A stretch of 64,000 bases of DNA, taken from the NCBI RefSeq assembly GCF_003858645.1, contig NZ_RQJP01000007.1, positions 186,001 to 250,000 of the forward strand, read 5' to 3'. The position numbers and the translations under genes are program-made. This document shows, piece after piece, positions 9,301-15,897 of this stretch (positions are counted from its first letter, which is position 1; each line of letters opens with the position of its first letter). Under the pieces are notes generated by a model that was given only the letters and a program-made list of their open reading frames with translations, was not told the origin of the DNA and did no database searches. Source of the DNA: Larkinella knui (GTDB taxonomy: Bacteria; Bacteroidota; Bacteroidia; Cytophagales; Spirosomataceae).

Positions 9301-9872
9301 AAATTTTTCAATAAGTTACCGCTAGTAGTCTCCCACAATTTGATTGAATTATCACGTGACCCCGACAACACATAGCGACCGTCGGGGGATAAAGCGATAG
9401 ACGTAACCTTACCTAGTTGGCCTCGAAAATTCCGGATCAATTTTCCACTGCTCACCTCCCAGTATTTAAGGGTGCTGTCACTTGACCCTGACAAGGCATA
9501 GCGGCCATCCGGGGTGAAAGCAACACCAAAAATACTACCGGTATGCCCCTCGAACCGTCGCAGCAACCGCCCAGTGGTAACTTCCCAAAGTTTAAGCTCA
9601 ACAGATCCCGACAAAATAAAGCGCCCATCAGGTGAAAAAGCGATGGAATAAACGCTGCCCCTCTCATCAAAACTCCGTAGTAGCTTTCCGCTAGTGACCT
9701 CCCACAATTTGAACGTATGATCCGAAGACCCGGAAAGAACATAGCGGCCATCAGGCGAAAAAACCACTGAATTAACCCAATCCGTATGCCCAACCGGCAC
9801 CACCAGCGTCGGCTTCTGGGCCTGAACGCAAAAAGTCAGCAGAAAAAAAAACAGCGTAGTCGATGCTTTCAT
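6309..9872 (-). CDS. Exported WD40-repeat caspase-family (C14) protein
   Basis: This 1187-aa protein has a signal peptide (cleavage near VQA-QKP). Fourteen WD40 repeats (about 25-610) follow, most with the FSPDGRY...SGS...KLWE pattern, enough for two seven-bladed propellers. A linker with a beta-sandwich-like segment leads to a caspase-like domain at about 815-1060. The likely catalytic His is His884 in LHLSGHA and the Cys is Cys945 in LILDVCAAG, where many bacterial caspases have DACHSG. The last 120 residues form a further domain. The gene overlaps the upstream lipoprotein gene by ATGA (9869-9872), so the two are translationally coupled. The WD40 DNA is poorer in GC than the caspase DNA. 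Substrate unknown; the signal peptide places it outside the cytoplasm. Confidence 0.92.
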   Translation of the reverse strand: MKASTTLFFFLLTFCVQAQKPTLVVPVGHTDWVNSVVFSPDGRYVLSGSSDHTFKLWEVTSGKLLRSFDERGSVYSIAFSPDGRFILSGSVELKLWEVTTGRLLRRFEGHTGSIFGVAFTPDGRYALSGSSDSTLKYWEVSSGKLIRNFRGQLGKVTSIALSPDGRYVLSGSRDNSIKLWETTSGNLLKNLGTHSKAVHSVAFSPDGRYALSGSQDGTVRIWKIDSGKMFQDFKGLKGSSRSVAFSPDSRYVLSGGFNGLNILEISSGKVLHNFEKGTQINSVSFSPDGRYILSGDVNNNLSLWEISNGKRIRQFKGHADEIYSVAFSADGHRIMSGSSSVWEVDKDKTVRLFGRKKKDPFPISFSPDGRYFVEGLLLENLKLWEVNTEKLLGRFEQSRSPESVAFSQNGQYVLAGLGDSTLKLWEATTKRFIRNFKGHAGKVTSVAFSADSRYALAGASDNNMYLWEVTSGRLIRRYEGHTGEIYSIAFSHDGHYALTGSEDKTVKLWEISTGRLLRTLGKHMDAVMSVAFSPDGHYALSGSWDRTAKLWEVGTGNLSQILKGHKNAIRSVAFSPDSRFALSGSFDNTTKLWNVATGKELATLIAVDSTDWVITTPAGLFDATPGAMQLMHYVVNDSTDHDEPWKVIELDQLKQRYYQPGLLPILMGFSQEPLRQVPAFEDVALPPSIQLSLKGDELTVKLKNRKGGIGPVSVFINDTEVVEDLRTNPRKDATQTTLALKVSLARFANRFDTLNTIRVVAANGASWLKSRPAEIPYRVVRTTRGGKAEHSASAGERKTVRLRAVVVGTSNVGLRFAHTDAEQLANGLQLAATELLGPANVTVQLLVTKPGSSSQTTKADIVKALEAARQTRPEDLFVLHLSGHAINYGGQDGDLYYLTAGATSADASYLNDPAIRQTYALSSQELTRYLNLIPARKKLLILDVCAAGKGAEKLLVAARDIPASQIRALDRLQERTGFYVLAGSAADAVSYEANVYGQGLLTYALLKGLRGAALRREGTEEFVDVEKWLGYAVEQVPLLARDIGGIQQPFYRGIQNQRTFDIGRVTEEVKAKIRISEPKPVLLVKSFQEETQIDDVLDFKSKVESALNDLIATRGADAPVLTMDAKEYPGAYTLSGRYTQRGEAVAVSCKVFRAAVSVGEFVVTGAKSNLTDLAQLVLTRAQGVVKP

Positions 9873-10663
9873 CGCGATCCGTTCATGGGTTGCAGGTTGG
9901 CCATCAGGTTTGCATCGGCGTAATTGGCCAGAATCTTCGTGGAAAACGTTTGGGTGTAGCGGGCCGCATTGCGGTCGTTGCGGTGACGCTGCTGGTAGCG
10001 GTCGGCGATGGATTGCTCCAGGCGCGTCATGGCGTATTGCGCCAGTTCCTGCTCGTCGGCCTTGGTGACCAAAAACAGAAGCGGGCTGTCGACCTGCCGG
10101 ATCTGCTGCCGAAACCGCCGGGCCAGCGACTGTTCGTAGGTGCTGATGTGCAGCTTGCAGTCCCGCAGGGCATCGGAAAGGGACTTCGTACGCAGCGTGA
10201 TTTGACCAAACTTCTGTTCCAGCGCTTCTTTTTTCAGGGGAATGTCGAAGAGGTCCAGCAGACCAAAATCGGCGGCATCTTCCTCAATCGCTTCGCCCTC
10301 CCGGATGGCTTGCGTCAGGTCGGCCGTCAGTTGCTGGGCCTGGCGGCAGAGCACCAGCATTTCCTCTTTGATTCCCTGGGTCGTTTGGTCGTAGGCTTCG
10401 ACGGCCAGGATGTGCTCATCCAACTGTTTCAACTGGTCGTTCAGTGTTGTAATCTGTTCGGGGTGTTCTTTATCCGGTAAGGTAAGCTGATTTTCCAAAT
10501 TGGCAAAGGGGATCAATGAAGCCACAAACGCGATGTCGTTGTCGAACTGGTTGATGGTTCCGTCGATGTGGCTTTTGAGCGAATCGGTTGGGCTTAGTTG
10601 CTGGCAACTGGTGAATCCTAAAAGGATGGCAACGACGATCAGGAGGTAGAAAGAGCGGAGCAT
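9869..10663 (-). CDS. Helical lipoprotein coupled to the WD40-caspase
   Basis: From the chosen ATG at 10661-10663 this is a 264-aa lipoprotein with lipobox LLGFTSC. An upstream ATG at 10690 would put extra residues before the signal peptide. The mature protein is almost all alpha-helical, with long Glu/Gln/Leu-rich stretches that could form coiled coils and a conserved-looking central part. I recognise no family. Its stop overlaps the WD40-caspase start (ATGA), so it is likely a dedicated partner, for instance a membrane tether or inhibitor (inference). Transcription probably starts at the minus-strand regulon site 10812-10840. Confidence 0.8.
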   Translation of the reverse strand: MLRSFYLLIVVAILLGFTSCQQLSPTDSLKSHIDGTINQFDNDIAFVASLIPFANLENQLTLPDKEHPEQITTLNDQLKQLDEHILAVEAYDQTTQGIKEEMLVLCRQAQQLTADLTQAIREGEAIEEDAADFGLLDLFDIPLKKEALEQKFGQITLRTKSLSDALRDCKLHISTYEQSLARRFRQQIRQVDSPLLFLVTKADEQELAQYAMTRLEQSIADRYQQRHRNDRNAARYTQTFSTKILANYADANLMANLQPMNGSR

Positions 10664-10799
10664 AATCAGCGTTAATTTTATACAATACATAGGAGTTAAC
10701 CAGCAACCAGTCGGTTAAAAGCACCCGGCTTCGTACGGATTGAGGCCGGGTGCCGTATGAACAGGTATGGATAAAAATCGGAAAACAGCTGGTAGTCTG

Positions 10800-10828
10800 T
10801 GTTACATTTGGTTATTCTTGCGGAATAA
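10800..10828 (+). promoter_or_regulatory. Regulon promoter site B-plus
   Basis: TGTTAC (10800-10805), 17 bases, GAATAA (10823-10828), 36 bases before the ATG of the M48-like gene. It overlaps the oppositely directed site 10812-10840. Confidence 0.75.
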
Positions 10829-10840
10829 AGAAATGTAACA
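10812..10840 (-). promoter_or_regulatory. Regulon promoter site B-minus
   Basis: On the minus strand TGTTAC (10835-10840), 17 bases, GAATAA (10812-10817), facing the lipoprotein/WD40-caspase operon. The leader to the ATG would be about 150 bases. With site B-plus it forms a 41-bp interrupted palindrome. Confidence 0.75.
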
Positions 10841-10863
10841 GGTTCGCCGGAAAATATTTTATC

Positions 10864-12456
10864 ATGGGTCAGTCTTCTTTGATGTCCATTGTGCTGCTAG
10901 CCAGCCTGCTGTTTTCCGGTTCACCTCCGAAAAAACCGGTCGACCAGACGGGTAGGCTGCTCCGGGTCTATGCCCGGTTATTGCAAACGATGGGCAACCC
11001 GCCCGATGCGCCCGTGCTGAAGCTCCTGCCGCGCCGGGAAACCGGTATCGATGGACATGCGCTTTACCAGCCCGGAAACCCGGCCCGGATCGAACTGGGG
11101 GACGATGTTCTGACGCTCTGTGCCACCTTCGGGCCCAATGCCGAAGTGGCGCTGGCCTGTTTGCTGGGGCATGAGCTGGCCCATTTTCAATACCGGCACG
11201 GCAGCAAACAGGGCTTCTTTTCACCGGTCGTCATGCCAACGGATGCGGCTTATTCGTCCAGAAATCTGGAAGCCCTCGCCGACCGTTCGGGAATATTTAT
11301 GGCTTATTTGGCGGGATACGACGCTTTTTCGATAGCCCCGGCGGTTTACGAAGCGTATTACAGAACCTTTAAAAAGCCCGATCAGATCCCGGGTTATCCC
11401 ACCAAAAATCAACGACTCAGGATGGTTGCCGACACCGCTGCCCGGGTGCAGGAATTGGCGCAACTCTTCGAAATCGGCGAAATCAGCTACCTGATGCGCG
11501 ACTACGCAGCGTCCAGCCGGGCCTTCGACGCCTTGATCACCCGGTATCCAGACGTCACCACGCGGAATAATCTGGGAGCCAGTAAATTGAATCAGGCACT
11601 GGCGCGGATGCCCTCGGCCCGGGAGGCTCCCCGGTTGCGGTTTGCCTTTCCGATCGAGTTCGACAGCGACAACCGGCTCCTGACCCTGCCCCGCCGGGAC
11701 AAACCGCTGCGGTATGAACAACTGCTGACCGAAGCCCACTACCTGTTTAAAACGGCGTTGGACGAACAGCCCACCCACCAGTCGGCCCGGCTCAATCTGG
11801 CCATTGCGGAGTATCTGCTTGGAAACGCTGAGCAGGCCCGACAAACGTTGGGCAATGCGCCGTTGCCGAAGTCGGCCAATGAGCAGCTGATGCTGGGCAT
11901 CGTTCTGGCCGATCTTGGCCAGAATGACGAAGCCCGAAAATCGTTCAAAATGGCGGTGGCAAAAGGGGCGTTTCGGGCCAGAGAAAACGAAGCGTATTTC
12001 CTGAAAGGGCTGGAATCCGGTTGGCTGTCGTGGTTTGATCAGGTGGCCGCCCGCCAGAACCGGAAGCAGGAAAAACCGGCTTCACTCCCGGCCTGGCCCG
12101 CACAGCTGGCCCCGGCCCGCCAGTTGCCCGTGATGGTATTGCCCGGCGGTGGGCAGGTGGCCCGCACGGATTCGCTGACGAGCTACGAAATACCCCTGGC
12201 GCTCGAATCGGCGACCCATGACAAACCAGCGGTGCGGATCTATCGGGTGTTAAAAAGCAGTCGCCGGGCGCTGAAAGGGCTTCCGATGGGCAGTTCTTCC
12301 GGTCAGCTTGCCCGGTATGGCCCGCCGACCACGACCATAACCGGGGCGCGGGGCACGGTTTTTTACGGGTTTCGAAAAGCCAGTCGGTGGCTCTTTCTGG
12401 AATACCGCGACAACCGGTTGACGAGTTGGGTCGCTGCCGAGCCTAAGCCTAGTTGA
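10864..12456 (+). CDS. Exported M48-like metallopeptidase with TPR region
   Basis: I choose the ATG at 10864 (530 aa), because the upstream frame reads through the promoter site and lacks a signal peptide. The N-terminus is hydrophobic (a signal peptide or membrane anchor). The zinc motif HELAH is at residues 103-107, and LEALADRSG follows about 35 residues later, as the third-ligand Glu does in M48 peptidases. Residues about 190-400 contain TPR-like helices (for instance LNLAIAEYLLGNAEQARQTL). The C-terminal part is beta-rich and unassigned. It is divergent from the lipoprotein/WD40-caspase operon across a shared promoter and its last 8 bases overlap the convergent anti-sigma gene. Possibly a maturation protease for the cluster (inference). 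Confidence 0.88.
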   Translation: MGQSSLMSIVLLASLLFSGSPPKKPVDQTGRLLRVYARLLQTMGNPPDAPVLKLLPRRETGIDGHALYQPGNPARIELGDDVLTLCATFGPNAEVALACLLGHELAHFQYRHGSKQGFFSPVVMPTDAAYSSRNLEALADRSGIFMAYLAGYDAFSIAPAVYEAYYRTFKKPDQIPGYPTKNQRLRMVADTAARVQELAQLFEIGEISYLMRDYAASSRAFDALITRYPDVTTRNNLGASKLNQALARMPSAREAPRLRFAFPIEFDSDNRLLTLPRRDKPLRYEQLLTEAHYLFKTALDEQPTHQSARLNLAIAEYLLGNAEQARQTLGNAPLPKSANEQLMLGIVLADLGQNDEARKSFKMAVAKGAFRARENEAYFLKGLESGWLSWFDQVAARQNRKQEKPASLPAWPAQLAPARQLPVMVLPGGGQVARTDSLTSYEIPLALESATHDKPAVRIYRVLKSSRRALKGLPMGSSSGQLARYGPPTTTITGARGTVFYGFRKASRWLFLEYRDNRLTSWVAAEPKPS

Positions 12457-13090
12457 CAGGCTGTAGCGGTTTGCGCGCTCCAAACGTATCTTTATCCAAC
12501 TGGTAGGTCGGGCCTTCGGGCGTTTTGAGCAGATAGCCGCCCTGTTGCGGGTCGTCGCGCAGGGTCCATTGCTTCGCATTGGCGGGCAGGTCCGGGAAGT
12601 ACAGCCGGATGCCGTTGGCACCGCTGCTGTATTCACCCCCGGCGGGTCCCCGGCTGTTGAATTCGACCGGGAAGGTCGTTTGCTGGCTGGCACTGTCGCC
12701 GGCCATGCCCAAACCCCGCTGGTCATACACGATCTGCACGGCCAGCGTCTCCGGCTGCCGGTTGTAAAAGAACACCCAGCCTAAGCCCATCACCAGCGCG
12801 ATGACGGCAGCGGCCCGCACCCAGGTTTGTCGCCAGATCGGTATGGGTACCGGAAGCGGCCTGACGATGCCGGGCTTCGGCCGGTTGGCCATGAATTTCG
12901 CCACGAGATCGCGTTCTTCGGCCTGTTGCTGCGCTTCGATTTCGCGGTTAAGGGCCTGTTGAATCAGCACGTCGGTTCGGAAAACCGGGTCTTCATCCAT
13001 TTTCCGGCGCACCAGTTCCTGCGCTGACGCATCGAGTTTTCCGGCCAGAAATGCCTCGATAAAGGTCCATTTGTTATCGTCGGTAATCAT
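12449..13090 (-). CDS. Transmembrane anti-sigma-like protein, pair 1
   Basis: From the ATG at 13088-13090 this is 213 aa. It has a cytoplasmic N-terminal helical domain (residues 1-70, starting DDNKWTFIEAFLAGKLDASA), one transmembrane helix (about 91-109) and an outer beta-rich domain of about 100 residues. The start overlaps the sigma gene stop as ATGA (13087-13090), which is typical of sigma/anti-sigma pairs. The N-terminal domain resembles that of the 231-aa protein at 15202-15897 (WEWIEAYYQNKLPAAE), so the two are probably paralogues. I see no zinc-finger HxxxCxxC. Role inferred from layout and topology. Confidence 0.78.
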   Translation of the reverse strand: MITDDNKWTFIEAFLAGKLDASAQELVRRKMDEDPVFRTDVLIQQALNREIEAQQQAEERDLVAKFMANRPKPGIVRPLPVPIPIWRQTWVRAAAVIALVMGLGWVFFYNRQPETLAVQIVYDQRGLGMAGDSASQQTTFPVEFNSRGPAGGEYSSGANGIRLYFPDLPANAKQWTLRDDPQQGGYLLKTPEGPTYQLDKDTFGARKPLQPVN

Positions 13091-14094
13091 CGGGCTGCGG
13101 GAGTAATGTTCAGTTTGCGTTTCAGGCAATCATAAATCTTTTGCCGGGTTTCTTTGAGCCGTACGCTGGCGGTGTGCGCATCCTTATAGCCTGCCAGTTC
13201 TGCAATTTGTTCCATGCTTAGTTTGTCGAAACTGCTGTCTATTGCTTCGTCGCTGAGCGGGGCCTGATCGCTGTTTATGGCTTCGTCGCTGAGGGGCCCT
13301 TGGTCATAGCCCTTCCAGAAGGCGTATTTGAATCGCAGCAACAGTTGCCGGCGGTCCCGTAGCTGCTTGAAACAATCCGCGATGGAGCGCTGGAGTTCGC
13401 CAAAATCGATTCGTTTGAGAACCGGTCTGAAGTCATCGGGTCCACCCGGTGCGGTATTTTCCAGAAAAATTTCTTCCAGTCGCAGGTGAAGGTCGATGCT
13501 TTCCGGTTCCGGGTTTTCGTCGGGGGGCATGGGGTAGTCGAAGGTTCCGATGTCGTCGTCGCCGTCCGATTCATAAGGCGTTTCGAGCCATTGCCACGAA
13601 TCCTTCCGATTGATGCCCACCTGTTTTAATGCCTTGAAGCGGGCCACGCCCTTGACCACGGTTGCGATGAGCGCCATTACCGGTTTCTGGTGGTTGATCA
13701 TCTCAAAAAAGGTCCTGAAACTTTCGTTCAGCACATCTTCTTCCTGGTCGGTGGTCCGAAAGGTGTACGTACTCAAAAACCGCTGGACCGTCGCCCGGTT
13801 TTCGGCCATGATCTGGTTCATGGCCGCAGCCTGCTTTCGGGCGTCGCCGTGTACGGCCAGCCAGACCTGGGCCTGTTCCCGGGTCAGGCGTTTCGCAAAG
13901 GCATCCCGGTTCAGTCGTTGTTTGGTGGCTACCCGCCGGATGTGGAGAGCCGTCGTCAGCGTCTTGCTCGTAATCAGGTCAATCGCTGTTTCCGGGAGGA
14001 AGGAAAAGTCTGTCGCCAGCGTTTGGGTGATAACCGGTTCTATCTGTGAGAGGTACAAGGTTTGGTCGTCGGGAGTGCTCGGGGGGGCAGCCAT
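13087..14094 (-). CDS. Sigma-70-family factor with N-terminal extension, pair 1
   Basis: I choose ATG 14092-14094 (335 aa), because the longer frame would start inside the preceding terminator hairpin. A region-2-like helix set is at about 112-160 (TTDQEEDVLNESFRTFFEMI) and a region-4 helix-turn-helix is at about 291-328 (LSMEQIAELAGY...ASVRLKETRQKI). An extra N-terminal helical domain of about 105 residues and a long acidic linker (about 175-225) make it much larger than a normal ECF sigma of 180-200 aa. The heptapeptide PLSDEAI occurs twice (267-273, 279-285), a small in-frame duplication before region 4. It is coupled to the anti-sigma gene by ATGA. Confidence 0.75.
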   Translation of the reverse strand: MAAPPSTPDDQTLYLSQIEPVITQTLATDFSFLPETAIDLITSKTLTTALHIRRVATKQRLNRDAFAKRLTREQAQVWLAVHGDARKQAAAMNQIMAENRATVQRFLSTYTFRTTDQEEDVLNESFRTFFEMINHQKPVMALIATVVKGVARFKALKQVGINRKDSWQWLETPYESDGDDDIGTFDYPMPPDENPEPESIDLHLRLEEIFLENTAPGGPDDFRPVLKRIDFGELQRSIADCFKQLRDRRQLLLRFKYAFWKGYDQGPLSDEAINSDQAPLSDEAIDSSFDKLSMEQIAELAGYKDAHTASVRLKETRQKIYDCLKRKLNITPAAR

Positions 14095-14131
14095 CAGGAA
14101 CGGGAACGGTTGAGCCACAAAGTAAAGAAAA

Positions 14132-14165
14132 AGCCGCCACATTACACTCCCGTAATGTAGCGGCT
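14132..14165 (-). terminator. Intrinsic terminator after the 62-aa lipoprotein gene
   Basis: AGCCGC/GCGGCT and ACATTAC/GTAATGT stems with one internal mismatch and a 6-base loop. On the minus strand the hairpin is followed by TTTTTCTTT. It separates the lipoprotein gene from the sigma gene and argues for the later sigma start at 14094. Confidence 0.75.
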
Positions 14166-14169
14166 GGTT

Positions 14170-14358
14170 TTACCGTCCGGGCGGCTTGATGGGGTGCTCG
14201 GGTGCGTCGTCGTCGGCGGAAGTCACGCGGACAGTGGGCTGCGTTTCGGCCGGAGCGGGTTCAACCGCCACCGATTCGCAGGCACTCATCGCCAGCATCA
14301 CCACCAATCCGCACAGGCCCAGCCAGCCCATCGCCGAAGCGTTGGCTTTCTTTTGCAT
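14170..14358 (-). CDS. Small lipoprotein
   Basis: A 62-aa protein with a clean lipoprotein signal (hydrophobic core GLVVMLAMSAC, lipobox Cys about residue 27). The short mature part of about 36 residues is rich in Pro, Ala and acidic residues and ends HPIKPPGR. No family is recognised. The terminator directly after its stop supports it being a real, separately ended gene. It sits between the two sigma/anti-sigma pairs and lacks the TGTTAC-N17-GAATA site on its own strand. Confidence 0.6.
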   Translation of the reverse strand: MQKKANASAMGWLGLCGLVVMLAMSACESVAVEPAPAETQPTVRVTSADDDAPEHPIKPPGR

Positions 14359-14494
14359 GGTCGATAACCCTGTTACGGGTCGTTTATTGGTTGGTGAAAA
14401 CCGGCTCCGGGACGTCCGCTAAAAGCTTTCGAAGCAGGGTTTCGAGGGTGTATGCCCGGCTTCGAAAAAAAAATCACAACCCCCCTGAAAAAAA

Positions 14495-14523
14495 TGTTAC
14501 ATTCCTCGGCTATTGCGGAATAT
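14495..14523 (+). promoter_or_regulatory. Regulon promoter site C, upstream of ECF sigma
   Basis: TGTTAC (14495-14500), 17 bases, GAATAT (14518-14523), 27 bases before the sigma ATG. A site in front of a sigma gene suggests autoregulation. Confidence 0.75.
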
Positions 14524-14549
14524 GGGTATGAAACCTGATCCGCTTCCGC

Positions 14550-15104
14550 ATGACCAGCCAGGACCTACAGCTCTACGAAGACCTTTGTTCCGATGACCCG
14601 CGCCGACTGGCTGCGGCAATCCGTCTGCTGACCCAGCGCGTCAGAATTATTGCCCGGCGAATGGTGCTGGGCAACAGTGGAACCCGTTCGGATATCGATG
14701 ATGTGGTGCAGGACACGGTGGTGGCCGTTTGGCAGCAGATGCGGTCGGGGAGTTATGAGGTTCGGCACGGTGTACCGTTGGATGCTTATTCCGCCAGCAT
14801 TGTGCGGAATAAATGGTTGAGAACGCTGCAAAAACGGTCGGTTACCGTACCCGACGATCTCCATGATTCACGAACCGATGCCGTGTTGACCGAACACCAC
14901 GGGCTTTCCGATCTGGAGGAAGCGATGGCCCGGCTGGGTCAGGCCTGTCAGCGACTGCTGAAGCTGTTTTACTGGGAAGGCTATTCCATGGAAGAGATTG
15001 CCCACCTGTTGGGAATCACGATGGAGGCTACCAAAGTGCGGAAATACCGCTGTATGCTGCGACTGGGGGAGATATTGAGGAAAAAAACCGGCCCGACTGA
15101 ATAA
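14550..15104 (+). CDS. ECF RNA polymerase sigma factor, pair 2
   Basis: A 184-aa ECF-type sigma-70 factor. Region 2 lies at about 45-90 (SDIDDVVQDTVVAVWQQM, the core-binding and -10 recognition helices). Region 4 lies at about 118-172, with the helix-turn-helix YSMEEIAHLLGITMEATKVR. Length is normal for the family. The gene is followed after 97 bases by a membrane protein with anti-sigma topology and is preceded by regulon site C, so it is my best candidate for the factor that reads TGTTAC-N17-GAATA. It is too divergent to place in a named ECF group by eye. Confidence 0.92.
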   Translation: MTSQDLQLYEDLCSDDPRRLAAAIRLLTQRVRIIARRMVLGNSGTRSDIDDVVQDTVVAVWQQMRSGSYEVRHGVPLDAYSASIVRNKWLRTLQKRSVTVPDDLHDSRTDAVLTEHHGLSDLEEAMARLGQACQRLLKLFYWEGYSMEEIAHLLGITMEATKVRKYRCMLRLGEILRKKTGPTE

Positions 15105-15201
15105 TCAGCCTGTAGAAACACGGCCTGAAACCGGATGGATCATTTACTGAAAACACACGATGAGCGGGGTTTCGGCCCGTCACTCACAAACCACATCTGT
15201 T

Positions 15202-15897
15202 ATGCGACCAACCGATCAAGTGCAACAATGGGAATGGATCGAAGCCTACTATCAGAACAAATTACCGGCTGCCGAGCGGCTGGTTTTTGAACAGGAACTG
15301 GCCCGCGATGCCGAATTCCGGGAAACCGCCCTGCGGCTCCAAACCGCCGACCAGGCCCTGCGGATCCTGAGCCTGGAAAATACCGTTCGGAAAACCGTTC
15401 AACACGAACTGGCGCATAGTCGGCCCTTCCGCCGGTGGCGACTGGGCCGGGTGGTGGCGGCTGGGGTGGTTTTGATCGGGCTGGGGCTGGCCTACCTGAC
15501 GTTCGACCGGGTTGACCTGCAAATCTACCGCGACGATGTGACGCTGACCCAGCGCTACCGGGCGTCGGGCGACGATTTGCAGGAAACCGACCTGACCCCC
15601 CGGCAACGGGCGTTTTACCGCGACTTTTTCGACGCTCAGGCGTTTCTGGCCAATGGACAACCCGAAATGGCCATTACGAACCTGGAGACGCTGTCGCGGG
15701 CTGACAGCCTGCGACCGTACTTCCGGCAGGCCGTGCAGTGGCACCTGCTGAATGCTTATCTTCTTAACAACCAGCCCGATAATGCCGACGCGACGTTTCA
15801 ATTGCTCGCCCAGTCGGGGGAGCCTGTTTACCCTGTCAACCGAACGGATCGCTGGAAAGTGTGGTGGCAAATTCGCTGGCAGAAACTGGCGCATTAA
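15202..15897 (+). CDS. Transmembrane anti-sigma-like protein, pair 2
   Basis: With the ATG at 15202 it is 231 aa (an alternative start at 15160 adds 14 residues). The N-terminal 75 residues are cytoplasmic and helical and resemble the 213-aa pair-1 protein (W-x-x-I-E-A-x-x-x-x-K-L). One transmembrane helix follows (about 83-100). The outer domain of about 130 residues has TPR-like helices (FYRDFFDAQAFLANGQPEMA, then HLLNAYLLNNQPDNADATF). This fits an anti-sigma factor that senses through a periplasmic TPR domain and holds the preceding ECF factor; role inferred from topology and position. Its end overlaps the convergent CHAT gene by 4 bases. Confidence 0.78.
   Translation: MRPTDQVQQWEWIEAYYQNKLPAAERLVFEQELARDAEFRETALRLQTADQALRILSLENTVRKTVQHELAHSRPFRRWRLGRVVAAGVVLIGLGLAYLTFDRVDLQIYRDDVTLTQRYRASGDDLQETDLTPRQRAFYRDFFDAQAFLANGQPEMAITNLETLSRADSLRPYFRQAVQWHLLNAYLLNNQPDNADATFQLLAQSGEPVYPVNRTDRWKVWWQIRWQKLAH

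Noticed and set aside
6800-9800. Recurrent short similar segments that could look like a CRISPR or DNA tandem repeat
   Set aside because: They are in frame, about 120-126 bp apart, and encode WD40 blades; repeats are degenerate at DNA level with no constant spacer.
14095-14142. Earlier ATG for the 335-aa sigma factor
   Set aside because: It falls inside the terminator hairpin of the lipoprotein gene, so it would rarely be transcribed as a start.
14371-14400. Extra TGTTAC on the plus strand
   Set aside because: No GAATA follows at 17 bases and no gene starts at a suitable distance.
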